Shown in pieces: positions 9,901 through 17,590 of a stretch of 64,000 nucleotides of DNA. The stretch's first letter is position 1. Each line of letters begins with the position of its first letter. The stretch covers positions 1 to 64,000 of the forward strand of contig NZ_JACTVI010000006.1 of the NCBI RefSeq assembly GCF_014495685.1, written 5' to 3'. The notes under the pieces are model-generated. The model had not been told where the DNA came from. It did no database searches and was given only the letters and a program-made list of their open reading frames with translations. Both the position numbers and the translations under genes were made by a program. This DNA comes from Streptomyces sp. TRM68367 (lineage in GTDB: Bacteria; Actinomycetota; Actinomycetes; Streptomycetales; Streptomycetaceae).

Positions 9901-10458
9901 GAGCACATCCTGTCCGACAAGGCCGACGCGGGCATCTCCCAGCTCACCGGCGGTGAGCATGCGGACGGCGCGGTCGTCACCATCGGCGGCATCATCTCCG
10001 GGCTCCAGCGCAAGATGACCAAGCAGGGCAACGCCTGGGCCATCGCCACCGTCGAGGATCTCGCCGGCTCCATCGAGTGCATGTTCTTCCCGGCCACGTA
10101 CCAGCTGGTGTCGACCCAACTCGTCGAGGACGCGGTGGTGTTCGTCAAGGGCCGCCTGGACAAGCGGGAGGACGTGCCGCGGCTGGTGGCGATGGAGCTG
10201 ATGGTCCCCGACCTGTCGAACGCGGGCACCAACGCGCCCGTCGTCCTCACCATCCCGGCAACGCGGGTCACCCCGCCGATGATCAGCCGCCTCGGGGAGA
10301 TCCTCACGCACCACAGGGGCGACAGCGAGGTGCGGATCAAGCTCCAGGGGCCGACCAAGACGACGGTGCTGCGCCTCGACCGGCACCGTGTGAAGCCGGA
10401 TCCGGCGCTGTTCGGCGATCTGAAGGTGTTGTTGGGGCCGTCGTGCCTGGCGGGCTGA
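6919..10458 (+). CDS. dnaE: DNA polymerase III alpha subunit
   Basis: This is a 1179-residue replicative polymerase catalytic subunit of the DnaE1 type. The N-terminal PHP domain begins at once (FTHLHVHTQYSLLDG, AMSDHGNLHGAYDFF). Next comes the C-family polymerase palm with VGPGRGSAAGS and the catalytic acidic cluster PDVDIDFDERRR, then the tandem HhH region, and a C-terminal OB-fold (VTIGGIISGLQRKMTKQGNAW region). GTG at 6919 is preceded by TTGGAGG. Length agrees with Mycobacterium and Streptomyces DnaE1. Loading onto the clamp would use its C-terminal part; other holoenzyme subunits are not in the window. A strong hairpin terminator follows. Confidence 0.99.
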   Translation: MSKPPFTHLHVHTQYSLLDGAARLKDMFNACNEMGMTHIAMSDHGNLHGAYDFFHSAQKAGITPIIGIEAYVAPESRRNKRKIQWGQPHQKRDDVSGSGGYTHKTMWAVNKTGLHNLFRLSSDAYAEGWLQKWPRMDKETISQWSEGIVASTGCPSGEVQTRLRLGHFDEALKAAADYQDIFGKDRYFLELMDHGIEIERRVRDGLLEIGRKLGIPPLVTNDSHYTYSHEATAHDALLCIQTGKNLSDPDRFKFDGTGYYLKSTDEMYAIDSSDAWQEGCANTLLVAEMVDTTGMFEKRDLMPKFDIPEGYTEVTWFQEEVRRGMERRFPGGIPEDRQKQAEYEMDVIISMGFPGYFLVVADFIMWAKENGIAVGPGRGSAAGSIVAYAMGITDLDPIPHGLIFERFLNPERVSMPDVDIDFDERRRVEVIRYVTEKYGADKVAMIGTYGTIKAKNAIKDSARVLGYPYAMGDRITKAMPADVLGKGINLDGITNPEHPRYSEAGEVRGMYENEPDVKKVIDTAKGVEGLVRQMGVHAAGVIMSSETITDHVPVWVRHTDGVTITQWDYPSCESLGLLKMDFLGLRNLTIMDDAVKMVKSNKGLDIDLLSLPLDDPTTFELLQRGDTLGVFQFDGGPMRSLLRMMKPDNFEDISAVSALYRPGPMGMNSHINYALRKNGQQEITPIHKELEEPLREVLDVTHGLIVYQEQVQKAAQIIAGYSLGEADILRRVMGKKKPEELEKNFVIFQAGARKNGYSDEAIQALWDVLVPFAGYAFNKAHSAAYGLVSYWTAYLKANHPAEYMAALLTSVKDDKDKSAVYLNECRRMGIKVLPPNVNESMSNFAAQGDDVILFGLSAVRNVGTNVVESIIRCRKAKGKYQSFPDYLDKVEAVACNKRTTESLVKAGAFDSMGHTRKGLIAQYEPMIDNVVAVKRKEAEGQFDLFGGMGEEAGDEPGFGLDVEFSTDEWDKTYLLAQEREMLGLYVSDHPLFGLEHILSDKADAGISQLTGGEHADGAVVTIGGIISGLQRKMTKQGNAWAIATVEDLAGSIECMFFPATYQLVSTQLVEDAVVFVKGRLDKREDVPRLVAMELMVPDLSNAGTNAPVVLTIPATRVTPPMISRLGEILTHHRGDSEVRIKLQGPTKTTVLRLDRHRVKPDPALFGDLKVLLGPSCLAG

Positions 10459-10503
10459 CGGCAGGCTCTCGTTGCGCGGGCTGACGGAAGGCTTTTGACG
10501 TGC

Positions 10504-10540
10504 GAGAGGGGCGCACCCCGTTACGGGGTGTGCCCCTCTC
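10504..10540. terminator. bidirectional hairpin terminator after dnaE
   Basis: A 17-bp stem with one G-U pair and a 3-nt loop lies between dnaE and the convergent small gene. It can terminate both. Confidence 0.85.
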
Positions 10541-10577
10541 ATCTGTGCCTGGGTCTCAACAACCCGTTATGGAGATG

Positions 10578-10742
10578 TCAGTTGTGCCCGAAGCGCTTCT
10601 GCCGGCCCTTGCGGGCCATGTCGCCGGGAGTCACCTGCGGCGCGCGCGGCTCGGACTGCGGCTCCAGCGAGATCTGCTCGGCCTGCTGCCCGCCGCGCGC
10701 GGACTGCGGCTGCCTGCGCTCCTGCTTCTTGTTCTTGGCCAT
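10578..10742 (-). CDS. small basic hydrophilic protein, 54 residues
   Basis: The start is ATG 10742, with a perfect AGGAGG about 9 nt upstream. The product begins MAKNKKQERR, is rich in Lys, Arg, Gln and Glu, has no hydrophobic segment and ends in RKGRQKRFGHN. It resembles short hydrophilic proteins seen next to dnaE in streptomycetes, from memory only. The strong ribosome site and convergent terminator argue that it is real. No function is known; an RNA- or DNA-binding role would fit its charge but is not shown. Confidence 0.7.
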   Translation of the reverse strand: MAKNKKQERRQPQSARGGQQAEQISLEPQSEPRAPQVTPGDMARKGRQKRFGHN

Positions 10743-10964
10743 GGTGATGCCTCCTGTGGGGAATCTAGGGGCCAGGGCCGGGACCAGATTCACATAGGCC
10801 GACAAGGGACGCATTTCGGATAATTACCGTGCGTGACAGGGATTGTCGCGGAGCGAAGTCCGGAAACGCCACGCCGAAGATCGAGTTCCGGCCGTTAACC
10901 CCCGCGCTGTCGGGCAGACTCGAAGCAAGCCCGAAGCAAACCTCCCGGAAAGAGGGTGGATCGC

Positions 10965-12176
10965 GTGGACCGCTGCATCGTCCTGGTGGACGCCGGGTAT
11001 CTGCTGGGGGCCGCCGCCAGTCTCCTTGCCGGGGAGCCCTCGCGGTCCCGCATCACCGTCGACCACTCCGCCCTCATCCAGGGGCTGCGGGAGCGCGCCG
11101 AGTCCGACACGCAGCAGCCCCTGCTGCGCATCTACTGGTTCGACGGCGCCCCCGACCGCGTGCCACAGCCCGAACATCGCAGACTGCGCGTGATGCCCCG
11201 GGTCACCGTCCGGCTCGGCGCGCTGACCCGCAGTGACGGCCGCTGGGCGCAGAAGGGCGTGGACGCCGCGATGCACGCCGAGCTGACCGAGCTGGCCCGC
11301 AACCGCGCCTGCTCCGACGTCGTCCTGGTGACCGGCGACGGCGACCTGCTGCCGGGCATGATGGCCGCCAAGGAGCACGGTGTCGCCGTACACCTGTGGG
11401 CCGTGCAGGCCGCCGACGGCGACTACAACCAGTCCGAGGACCTGGTCGCCGAGGCCGACGAGCGGCGCGTGCTGGACCGTACGTGGATCACCAAGGCCGT
11501 CCGCGCCAAGGAGCTCACCGGGGTGTGCGCGCCGCCGCCCGCGCCCCGGCCGGAGATCGCCGCGATCCTCTCCGCGCCGCTGCCCGAGTCCGCGCTTGCC
11601 GCGTCGGCCGAGCGGACCGCCGAGGAGCCGCGGCATCCGGCGGCCGCGGCCGCGCCGAACGGTGCCGAGGAGCGGGTGCCGGCGCCCAAGGGCGTGCCCA
11701 CGCCGAAGGATCTGGCCGCCCTGCGCGCGCCCGGTACGCAGCCCGCGCAGCATCCCGCGACCGCGACGCTGCGCTGGTCCTCGGACAAGGGCTGGGTGGA
11801 CCGGCCGACCGCCGAGCCGCCCGAGGCCGCGTCCATGCCGACGCTGGCGCAGCTGACCACGGCGGAACAGCGATGGGCGGACCGGGAGGAGGACATCACG
11901 ACCGTCGGCGGGGATCCGTTCGAGGTGGGGCAGGTGTTCGCGCGGCGGTGGGTGGAGCGGTTGGGCGAACAGAGCCAGCTGCAGAAGCTGTCCGGGATGT
12001 ATCCGCGCGTCCCGCACCGCATCGATGGGGAGCTGCTGCGGTATGCGGCGCGGTTCGGGCTGCTCGCGCACAAGGACGATCAGATCGACGAGCGGGACCG
12101 GTATGCGATCCGGGCCGGGTTCTGGCGGGAGATCGATGTGCGGACGGGGGTCGAGCGGTCGACGGTGGGGGAGTGA
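10965..12176 (+). CDS. NYN/PIN-like domain protein
   Basis: This is a 403-residue protein. Residues 1-150 form an NYN (PIN-like nuclease) domain: CIVLVDAGYLLG carries the first acidic residue, GVDAAMHAEL the second, and SDVVLVTGDGDLLPGM the third pair, together forming the metal site expected for an RNase. A Pro/Ala-rich linker (about 190-290) leads to a conserved C-terminal domain with PFEVGQVFARRWVERL and RIDGELLRYAARFGLL, possibly a winged-helix RNA-binding module. GTG 10965 is preferred because GAGGG lies 8 nt upstream; an in-frame GTG at 10956 overlaps that site. The RNA target is unknown. Confidence 0.82.
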   Translation: MDRCIVLVDAGYLLGAAASLLAGEPSRSRITVDHSALIQGLRERAESDTQQPLLRIYWFDGAPDRVPQPEHRRLRVMPRVTVRLGALTRSDGRWAQKGVDAAMHAELTELARNRACSDVVLVTGDGDLLPGMMAAKEHGVAVHLWAVQAADGDYNQSEDLVAEADERRVLDRTWITKAVRAKELTGVCAPPPAPRPEIAAILSAPLPESALAASAERTAEEPRHPAAAAAPNGAEERVPAPKGVPTPKDLAALRAPGTQPAQHPATATLRWSSDKGWVDRPTAEPPEAASMPTLAQLTTAEQRWADREEDITTVGGDPFEVGQVFARRWVERLGEQSQLQKLSGMYPRVPHRIDGELLRYAARFGLLAHKDDQIDERDRYAIRAGFWREIDVRTGVERSTVGE

Positions 12177-12244
12177 CGTATCGGATGCGGTGATTTCAGC
12201 ACCGCGGGGCTGCGCCGTCGTGGCCTGGCGCCGTTGCGGCGGAA

Positions 12245-12321
12245 TTTTCTTTCCGGCGGGTGAGGGGGGAAGCGGCCGTCTTTGCCGGTGGGTGGGGTGT
12301 TGTGGCTGTCTTTACCGGTGG
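12245..12321. repeat. imperfect 30-bp tandem repeat
   Basis: The 18-mers at 12274-12291 and 12304-12321 differ at two positions and are exactly 30 bp apart. A degenerate third copy sits about 30 bp earlier around 12250. The rest of this 208-bp gap holds the promoter of the ABC exporter; I see no gene in it. Confidence 0.6.
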
Positions 12322-12370
12322 ATTTCCGGTTGCCGACCGACCCGAGGGCAGGTGTGGGGAATCGACCCCG

Positions 12371-12376
12371 TAGGCT
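12371..12376 (+). promoter_or_regulatory. TAGGCT -10 element of the ABC exporter
   Basis: TAGGCT ends 8 nt before the GTG at 12385, so transcription would begin at or next to the start codon. Confidence 0.6.
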
Positions 12377-12384
12377 CGTCCCTT

Positions 12385-13404
12385 GTGAGTACGCGCGCGG
12401 TACAGGCTCTTCGGCACGGTGGTGAGGTCGTGTGCGCGGTGCGCGGGGTGGCCAAGACCTATCCGGCCGTGCGCGGGCGGCGCGGGGCGCCGGGGACGCC
12501 GGCCGTGCGGGCCATCGATGACGTGAGGCTGGACATCCGGCGCGGTGAGATCTTCGGGCTGCTGGGGCCGAACGGCGCGGGCAAGTCCACGCTCGTCCGG
12601 CAGCTGACCGGGCTGATGCGGCCCGACTGCGGCAGCGTGGAGATCCTCGGGCACGACATCGTGCGCCACCCGGAGCGGGCCTCGCGGATCCTCGCCTACC
12701 TGGGCCAGGAGTCGACCGCGCTCGACGAGCTGACCGTGTCCCTCGCCGCCGAGACCACCGGGCGGCTGCGCGGCCTGGAGGCGCGGCAGGCACGGGCCGA
12801 GCGGGACGCCGTGCTCGACGAGCTGGGGCTCGCGCCGATCGCCGGGCGCCCGCTGAAGAAGCTGTCCGGCGGACAGCGGCGGCTGGCGTGCTTCGCCGCC
12901 GCGCTGGTCGGGGAGCGGCCGCTGCTCGTGCTCGACGAGCCGACCACCGGGATGGATCCGGTGGCGCGGCGGGCGGTGTGGTCCGCGGTGGATCGGCGGC
13001 GGGCCGAGCGGGGGACCACGGTCCTGCTGGTCACGCACAACGTCATCGAGGCCGAGACGGTCCTCGACCGGGTCGCCGTCCTCGACCGGGGCCGGGTGAT
13101 CGCCTGCGACACGCCGTCCGGGCTGAAGGAGAAGGTCGCCGGCGAGGTCCGCGTCGACCTGGTGTGGCGCGAGACGGCGCCGTTGCACGTCCCCGAGGTC
13201 GCCGCGCTGCGGGACCGCGCCGTGGAGTCGGGCCGCCGCTGGACGCTCCGGCTCGCGCCCGAGGAGGCGCGCGCGGTGGTGGCCACGGTCACCGGCGGCG
13301 CCGCCTTCGCCGCCCTGGACGACTTCACCCTGACCACGCCCAGTCTGGAGGACGTGTACCTGGCGCTGGGCGGTGCCGCCCGGCAGGGGCTGGTGAGAGC
13401 TTGA
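12385..13404 (+). CDS. ABC transporter ATP-binding protein
   Basis: This is a 339-residue ATPase of the DRA/ABC-2 exporter type. It has Walker A (GPNGAGKST), the Q-loop region, signature LSGGQRRLACF, Walker B LLVLDEPTTGMDP and the switch His in LVTHNV. A C-terminal extension of about 100 residues is characteristic of drug- or polyketide-exporter ATPases. The GTG start is directly downstream of a TAGGCT hexamer with no Shine-Dalgarno, so a leaderless message is likely. The permease gene follows after 88 nt. The substrate is unknown; efflux of a hydrophobic compound is the usual role of this class. Confidence 0.92.
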   Translation: MSTRAVQALRHGGEVVCAVRGVAKTYPAVRGRRGAPGTPAVRAIDDVRLDIRRGEIFGLLGPNGAGKSTLVRQLTGLMRPDCGSVEILGHDIVRHPERASRILAYLGQESTALDELTVSLAAETTGRLRGLEARQARAERDAVLDELGLAPIAGRPLKKLSGGQRRLACFAAALVGERPLLVLDEPTTGMDPVARRAVWSAVDRRRAERGTTVLLVTHNVIEAETVLDRVAVLDRGRVIACDTPSGLKEKVAGEVRVDLVWRETAPLHVPEVAALRDRAVESGRRWTLRLAPEEARAVVATVTGGAAFAALDDFTLTTPSLEDVYLALGGAARQGLVRA

Positions 13405-13492
13405 GCGTCAGGGCCTTGAGTACGCAGGCCGCCGCATCCGTACGCAATTGGGCGACTGCCGGAGGAAACCCTAGGAAAGGGAGCAGCGCGAC

Positions 13493-14314
13493 GTGAGTGT
13501 CGTACCCGCCGATGTCCTGCCGGGCGGTGTCCTGGCCGTGGAGGAGGCCCCCGAAGGTCAGGCCGAGCTCGGACCGCGGGCGCGGCTGTGGCCGTCGCTG
13601 GGGGCCGTGTACCGGGCGCAGCTGTCCCGGGCGCGGGTCGCGCGCATTCCGCTGCTGTTCGTGGCGACCTTCCAGTCGGTCGGGATCATGATCCTGATGC
13701 GCGGGGTGGTGGACGACGGGAGCGAGGCACAGGCGGTCGTCGCCGGGTCGGCGGTCCTGGTGGTCGCCTTCGTCGCGCTGAACCTGCTGGCGCAGTACTT
13801 CGGGCAGCTGCGGGCCAGCGGCGGGCTCGACCATTACGCGACGCTGCCGGTGCCGCCCGCGGCGGTGGTGCTGGGGGCGGCGGGGGCGTACGCGTCGTTC
13901 ACCGTGCCCGGGACCATCGTGACGGCGGTGTTCGGGTGCGTGCTGTTCGGTCTGCCGGTGGCGCATCTGTGGGTGCTGGCCGCGGTGATCCCGCTGGCCG
14001 GGGCCGCGCTCGCCGGGCTGGGCGCGGCGCTCGGGCTGCTCGCGCCGCGGCCCGAGCTGGCCACGTTGCTCGGGCAGCTGGGCATGTCGGCGGCGCTGCT
14101 GCTGGGGGTGCTGCCGGCCGACCGGATGCCGGAGGTGGTGCGGTTCGCGCGGGATCTGCTGCCGTCGACGTACGGCGTGGAGGCGTTCGCGCGGACGTTC
14201 GGGCCGCATCCCGACTGGGCCTTCGTGCTCGGTGATCTCGCGGTGTGCGGGGTCGTCGGGGTCGTCTCGCTGGCCGTGGCCACGTGGGCCTACCGTCGGG
14301 CGGCCGTCCGGTGA
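13493..14314 (+). CDS. ABC-2 type transporter permease
   Basis: The protein has 273 residues and about six transmembrane segments, the expected membrane partner of the preceding ATPase. A hydrophilic N-terminus of about 45 residues precedes the first segment. The last segments (LAVCGVVGVVSLAVATWAYRR) match the end of the ABC2_membrane fold. The start is GTG 13493, with an AGGAAAGGGAG purine tract upstream. The pair probably forms a 2+2 exporter. Confidence 0.88.
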   Translation: MSVVPADVLPGGVLAVEEAPEGQAELGPRARLWPSLGAVYRAQLSRARVARIPLLFVATFQSVGIMILMRGVVDDGSEAQAVVAGSAVLVVAFVALNLLAQYFGQLRASGGLDHYATLPVPPAAVVLGAAGAYASFTVPGTIVTAVFGCVLFGLPVAHLWVLAAVIPLAGAALAGLGAALGLLAPRPELATLLGQLGMSAALLLGVLPADRMPEVVRFARDLLPSTYGVEAFARTFGPHPDWAFVLGDLAVCGVVGVVSLAVATWAYRRAAVR

Positions 14315-14370
14315 CGGGCGAGGCGTCCTCCGATGGCGCGGCGCACAGGCGGGCCTGGCACGATGGCAGG

Positions 14371-15099
14371 GTGACCGCTCCGCTGACTCCGCCCCCACCC
14401 CCGCATGAACAGTCCTCCGCACAGTCCTCCGACCAGCCTTCTGGCCAGTCCCCCCGGCACTCGCACGACGTGTGGCAGACGCCGGCTGCCGGGTACGCCC
14501 ATCCCGCGCCCCGGGAAGAAGTGGGGTACGGCTCGGACGGACAGGACGGTCCCGGGATGAAGACCGAGGTGCGGGAGGCTGCCTTGATCACGGTGGCCGT
14601 GGCGCTCGGTGGGGTGCTGCTGGGCGTGCTGTGGTGGTGGCTGGCGCCGAGCGTGCCGCTCGTCGGTGACGTGGTGGGCGAGAACTGGGTCGTCTACCTC
14701 AAGGACACCGAGGGTGAACAGGCGGTCGGGGTCGACGGTACGTTCACGTTGCTCGCACTGGCCTTCGGCTTGGTGAGCGCGGTCGCCGTGTTTCTGGTAC
14801 GGCGGCGTGGGGGTGTGCCGCTGGTGGCGGCGCTGGCCGTCGGGGGACTGCTCGGGTCGCTGCTGGCCTGGCGGGTCGGGGTGTGGCTCGGGCCTGCGCA
14901 GGATGTGGTCGCGCATGCGAAGCATGTGGGGAAGGGTGTGACGTTCTCGGCGCCGTTGCAGCTGGGGGCGAAGGGGGCGTTGCTGGCGTGGCCTGTGGCG
15001 GCGTTGGTGGTGCATCTGGGGTTGACGGCGTTGTTCGGGCCGCGGGATCCGGAGCCGGCGTATGTGCAGGGGCCGTACGGGGAGTCTTCGGGGGCGTAG
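14371..15099 (+). CDS. DUF2567-like membrane protein
   Basis: The protein has 242 residues. A Pro/Ser/Gln-rich cytoplasmic N-terminus of about 70 residues is followed by four hydrophobic segments, including GGVLLGVLWWWLAPSVPLV and VAALVVHLGLTALFG. The layout matches actinobacterial DUF2567 proteins, whose role is unknown. GTG 14371 lies 6 nt after CACGAT, another leaderless-type arrangement. It follows the ABC permease by 56 nt on the same strand and may be co-transcribed. Confidence 0.72.
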   Translation: MTAPLTPPPPPHEQSSAQSSDQPSGQSPRHSHDVWQTPAAGYAHPAPREEVGYGSDGQDGPGMKTEVREAALITVAVALGGVLLGVLWWWLAPSVPLVGDVVGENWVVYLKDTEGEQAVGVDGTFTLLALAFGLVSAVAVFLVRRRGGVPLVAALAVGGLLGSLLAWRVGVWLGPAQDVVAHAKHVGKGVTFSAPLQLGAKGALLAWPVAALVVHLGLTALFGPRDPEPAYVQGPYGESSGA

Positions 15100-15682
15100 G
15101 TTTTCGGGCGACGGGGGTTCGTAGCTGCTCGACGGAGAGTGTGCACGAGGTCGAGTTAGCTCGATCGTGTGATGGTCCGCCCGCAGGCTTGCGGTGCCCT
15201 GGGCCGTCCGGGTTAGCGTGATCGTGCGATCTGGGACGCCGGGTGCGGTGCCAGCGTGCGGGGCCCCTGCTCCACCGGAGCGATGGTTCAGGGCCTCCCC
15301 GTCGCCTCTGGCCGCATCCATAGGCCAGGTCGTGAGGGACTCCGCCCTTCCGGATCGGACCACGGACAGGATCTGTGTCGCTGCCCGGTTGCGAAAGCGG
15401 ACGACCAGTGCGCCCAAGACCGTTCGGGGCGTGCCAGTGGGCGGACTCACTCCCGCTCACTGCAAAGGAACGGTTGGTGCGGCGGCTTGGCCGTGCATTG
15501 CCAGGTGCCAGGCGTTGGTGCCGGCCGGGGGGTGGGTTCGCTCGCCCGCGCCGGCGGGGTGCCTCCCCCCACGCTCGAACGTGCTCGCGCGGGGGCACCC
15601 CCATCGCCCACCCGTGCCGCCCTCGGGGTACCTCCCAGGCCTTAAGGCACTGCCAGCCGAGAAGAGACCGCCGGTCGAGGCT
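15100..15682. other. 583-bp gap without a convincing gene
   Basis: Open frames here have no ribosome site and an unnatural composition. The right half holds a dispersed repeat (15541-15650). The left half shows no recognisable terminator, RNA or promoter. Confidence 0.6.
15541..15650. repeat. dispersed palindromic repeat, copy A
   Basis: GGGGTGC at about 15556 and GCACCCC near 15600 form an outer inverted repeat. It is followed by a segment containing GGGGTACCTCCCAGGC. About 48 bp of that segment (CGCCCACC to GCACTG) matches the copy at 27843-27915 at roughly 80 percent identity by eye. Confidence 0.65.
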
Positions 15683-16195
15683 TTATGCACGCCCGATGGG
15701 AGCGAGCACCGCGTCCGTCAGCTTGGCCAGGTCGTCGGGGGAGAGCTCCACCTCCAGGCCCCGGCGGCCCGCCGAGACGCAGATCGTGGGGTGGGCGGAG
15801 GACGAGTCGTCCAGGACCGTGGGGAGCTTCTTGCGCTGTCCGAGCGGGGAGATGCCGCCGCGGACGTAGCCCGTGGTGCGTTCGGCCAGGGCAGGGTCGG
15901 CCATCGTGGCGCGTTTGCCGCCCACCGCCGCCGCCAGCGCCTTCAGGTCCAGCTGGCCCGCCACCGGGGCCACCGCGACCGTCAGGGCGCCGTCGACGTC
16001 CGCCACCAGAGTCTTGAAGACGCGGTCCGGGGAAACGCCCATCGCCTCGGCCGCCTCCTCGCCGTAGGACGGGTGGGAGGGGTCGTGGTCGTAGGAGTGC
16101 ACGGTGTAGTCGACCCCGGCCGCCGTCAGGGCCACCGTGGCGGGCGTGCCGCCCGCGCCCTTGTCTTGCTGATTCTTCGCCTTCTTCTTCGCCAT
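15683..16195 (-). CDS. ybaK: YbaK/EbsC family Cys-tRNA(Pro) deacylase
   Basis: This is a 170-residue trans-editing enzyme of the YbaK/ProX superfamily, which hydrolyses Cys mischarged on tRNA(Pro). Features are the conserved VFKTLVADVDG strand, the lysine equivalent in GGKRATMADPALAERTTGYVRGG (given here as landmarks) with GISPLGQRKKLPTVLDD following, and the terminal GLEVELSPDDLAKL. Its length is normal for the family. A Lys-rich N-terminus (MAKKKAKNQQDKG) precedes the domain. The ATG at 16195 has only a modest AGGG before it. It is monocistronic: a hairpin lies just upstream and a repeat-rich gap downstream. Confidence 0.9.
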   Translation of the reverse strand: MAKKKAKNQQDKGAGGTPATVALTAAGVDYTVHSYDHDPSHPSYGEEAAEAMGVSPDRVFKTLVADVDGALTVAVAPVAGQLDLKALAAAVGGKRATMADPALAERTTGYVRGGISPLGQRKKLPTVLDDSSSAHPTICVSAGRRGLEVELSPDDLAKLTDAVLAPIGRA

Positions 16196-16228
16196 GGACC
16201 CTGATCATCCCAGACTGGCGAACGGGAG

Positions 16229-16262
16229 CGCCCCCGCCCGGAGTTGTCTCCGGGCGGGGGCG
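16229..16262 (-). terminator. hairpin terminator of the small secreted protein gene
   Basis: A perfect 15-bp GC stem (CGCCCCCGCCCGGAG and its complement) with a TTGT loop lies between the stop at 16300 and the start of the ybaK gene at 16195. Confidence 0.8.
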
Positions 16263-16299
16263 GTACGACAGGGCGCTGTGGTCTGCCGCGGTCAGTGCC

Positions 16300-16686
16300 T
16301 CAGCAGGTGGCCCAGGGAGTCTCGAACGTCCCCTGGCCGTCGACCTTCATCACGCCCTTCCAGTCTATGTCGCACCGGTAGCTGAAGGTCCACCTCTCGA
16401 GGGCCCGCTCGCCCGACTTGATGGTCCTCTTCGCGGCGAACGAGCTTCCGCCGTTGGTCGTGCGGTGCCCGAGGCTGGCCTTGATCGACGAGCCGGACTT
16501 CTTCAAGTAGAAGACCGAGACGCTGCTGGGCTGCACGTTCAGGGAAATGCAGAGCTGCCCGCTGCTCAGGACGGTGCACTCGACCCGGTCCTGGGCGCGC
16601 TCGGCCGCTGCGTGCGCGGGCACGGACAGGAGTGACGAGCTGAGCGCCACACCGGCGGCGACGGTCATGATCCTGCGACGGCTCAT
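16300..16686 (-). CDS. small secreted protein of unknown function
   Basis: The protein has 128 residues. A classical Sec signal peptide (MSRRRIMTVAAGVALSSSLL, then SVPAHA-A) leads to a mature domain of about 100 residues containing four cysteines (VECTVLSSGQLCISL, FSYRCDIDW and the C-terminal Cys), which could form two disulfides. The start is ATG 16686, with AAGGGGG 9-10 nt upstream. Base composition of the gene and its upstream region is visibly less GC-rich than its neighbours. I recognise no family. It could be an antimicrobial, an inhibitor or a surface protein; the sequence does not decide. Confidence 0.72.
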   Translation of the reverse strand: MSRRRIMTVAAGVALSSSLLSVPAHAAAERAQDRVECTVLSSGQLCISLNVQPSSVSVFYLKKSGSSIKASLGHRTTNGGSSFAAKRTIKSGERALERWTFSYRCDIDWKGVMKVDGQGTFETPWATC

Positions 16687-16835
16687 GTGGGTGTTCCCCC
16701 TTGGATCTGTGGTCATGGCCATGATCGTGGCCAGGTCGGCCATGATCTTAAGCCTGAAGATCGCGCCGCTTCCGCAGATTTTTGGCCGTCTCGTGGCCGA
16801 TTCTTCTTGATATGCCGTCGAGCCGCTCGCCGGCC

Positions 16836-17576
16836 TCAGTTGAGGCTCGTCGGCCCGCGCGTCAACTCCGACGCCGGCAGGGACGGGAGGTTGCGGATGA
16901 TGGCCGTCTCCGCGCGCAGGAGCCGCAGCTCGTCGCGCAGCCGGGAGGCAGTGTCCGGGGCCTGGAGCAGGCGCTGCTTGGTCGGGGTGTCGTGCATCAT
17001 CGCGGCGGCGACCAGGTAGGAGACCACGCCCGGCTCGTCGGGCAGGTCGGCACCGGTCGCCAGGGATCGTTCCCGCGCGCCCGCCAGCCGCTTCTGGTAC
17101 TGGCGGAAGGCCCGCAGCACGCCCTCGGCCAGAGCCCCGGCCTCGTCGCCGGGCTCCTCGGCCAGCGGCTCCAGCTCGGCCGTCAGGAACGGCCCCGACG
17201 CGTCGATCGACCGCAGCCGTACCCGGGTCGTCCCGGTCGCCAGCACCTCGAATGTGCCGTCGGGTCCCTCCCGGATCGTCGCCGCGTCCGCCACGCAGCC
17301 CACCTTGTGGAAGGCCTTGGCCGGGTCGGGGCCGAAGCCCGCCGTGGGCCCGCGCTCGCGCAGGGCCGTCTGGTCGGGCATGCCGGGCGCGCTCGGCGCC
17401 ACCTCGAGGCCGTCGCGGATCGCCACGACGGCGAACCGGCGCGGTTCGTCCTCGGTGGTCTTCAGCAACTCGCGCATCATGGCGCGATACCGCTCCTCGA
17501 AGACGTTGAGTGGTAGCACGAGCCCCGGGAAAAGCACCGAGTTCAGCGGGAAGAGTGGGAGCCGGACGGTGGTCAC
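16836..17576 (-). CDS. Lon N-terminal (substrate-binding) domain protein
   Basis: This is a 246-residue stand-alone LON-SB (PUA-like) domain protein without AAA or protease domains. It starts with the family hallmark LPLFPLNSVLFPGLVLPLNVFEERYR and has the conserved GCVADAATI and TTRVRLRSI strands. A helical C-terminus follows. Such proteins are widespread in actinobacteria and their role is unknown; substrate recognition for a protease is a plausible but unproven guess. GTG 17576 is placed 8 nt after a TAGGCT hexamer, whose first three bases are the stop codon of the upstream gene. Confidence 0.88.
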   Translation of the reverse strand: MTTVRLPLFPLNSVLFPGLVLPLNVFEERYRAMMRELLKTTEDEPRRFAVVAIRDGLEVAPSAPGMPDQTALRERGPTAGFGPDPAKAFHKVGCVADAATIREGPDGTFEVLATGTTRVRLRSIDASGPFLTAELEPLAEEPGDEAGALAEGVLRAFRQYQKRLAGARERSLATGADLPDEPGVVSYLVAAAMMHDTPTKQRLLQAPDTASRLRDELRLLRAETAIIRNLPSLPASELTRGPTSLN

Positions 17577-17584
17577 GCCGCAAA

Positions 17585-17590
17585 AGCCTA
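17585..17590 (-). promoter_or_regulatory. TAGGCT -10 element overlapping an upstream stop codon
   Basis: TAGGCT on the minus strand ends 8 nt before the GTG at 17576. Its TAG (17590-17588) is the stop codon of the gene at 17588-18619. Confidence 0.6.

Noticed and set aside
6574..10542. 1322-codon open frame antisense to dnaE
   Set aside because: Long antisense frames are expected opposite GC-rich genes; no ribosome site or domain, and dnaE on the other strand is certain.
15194..16204. Long plus-strand frame over the gap and opposite ybaK
   Set aside because: No start signal; composition is that of an antisense shadow, and ybaK on the minus strand has clear family motifs.
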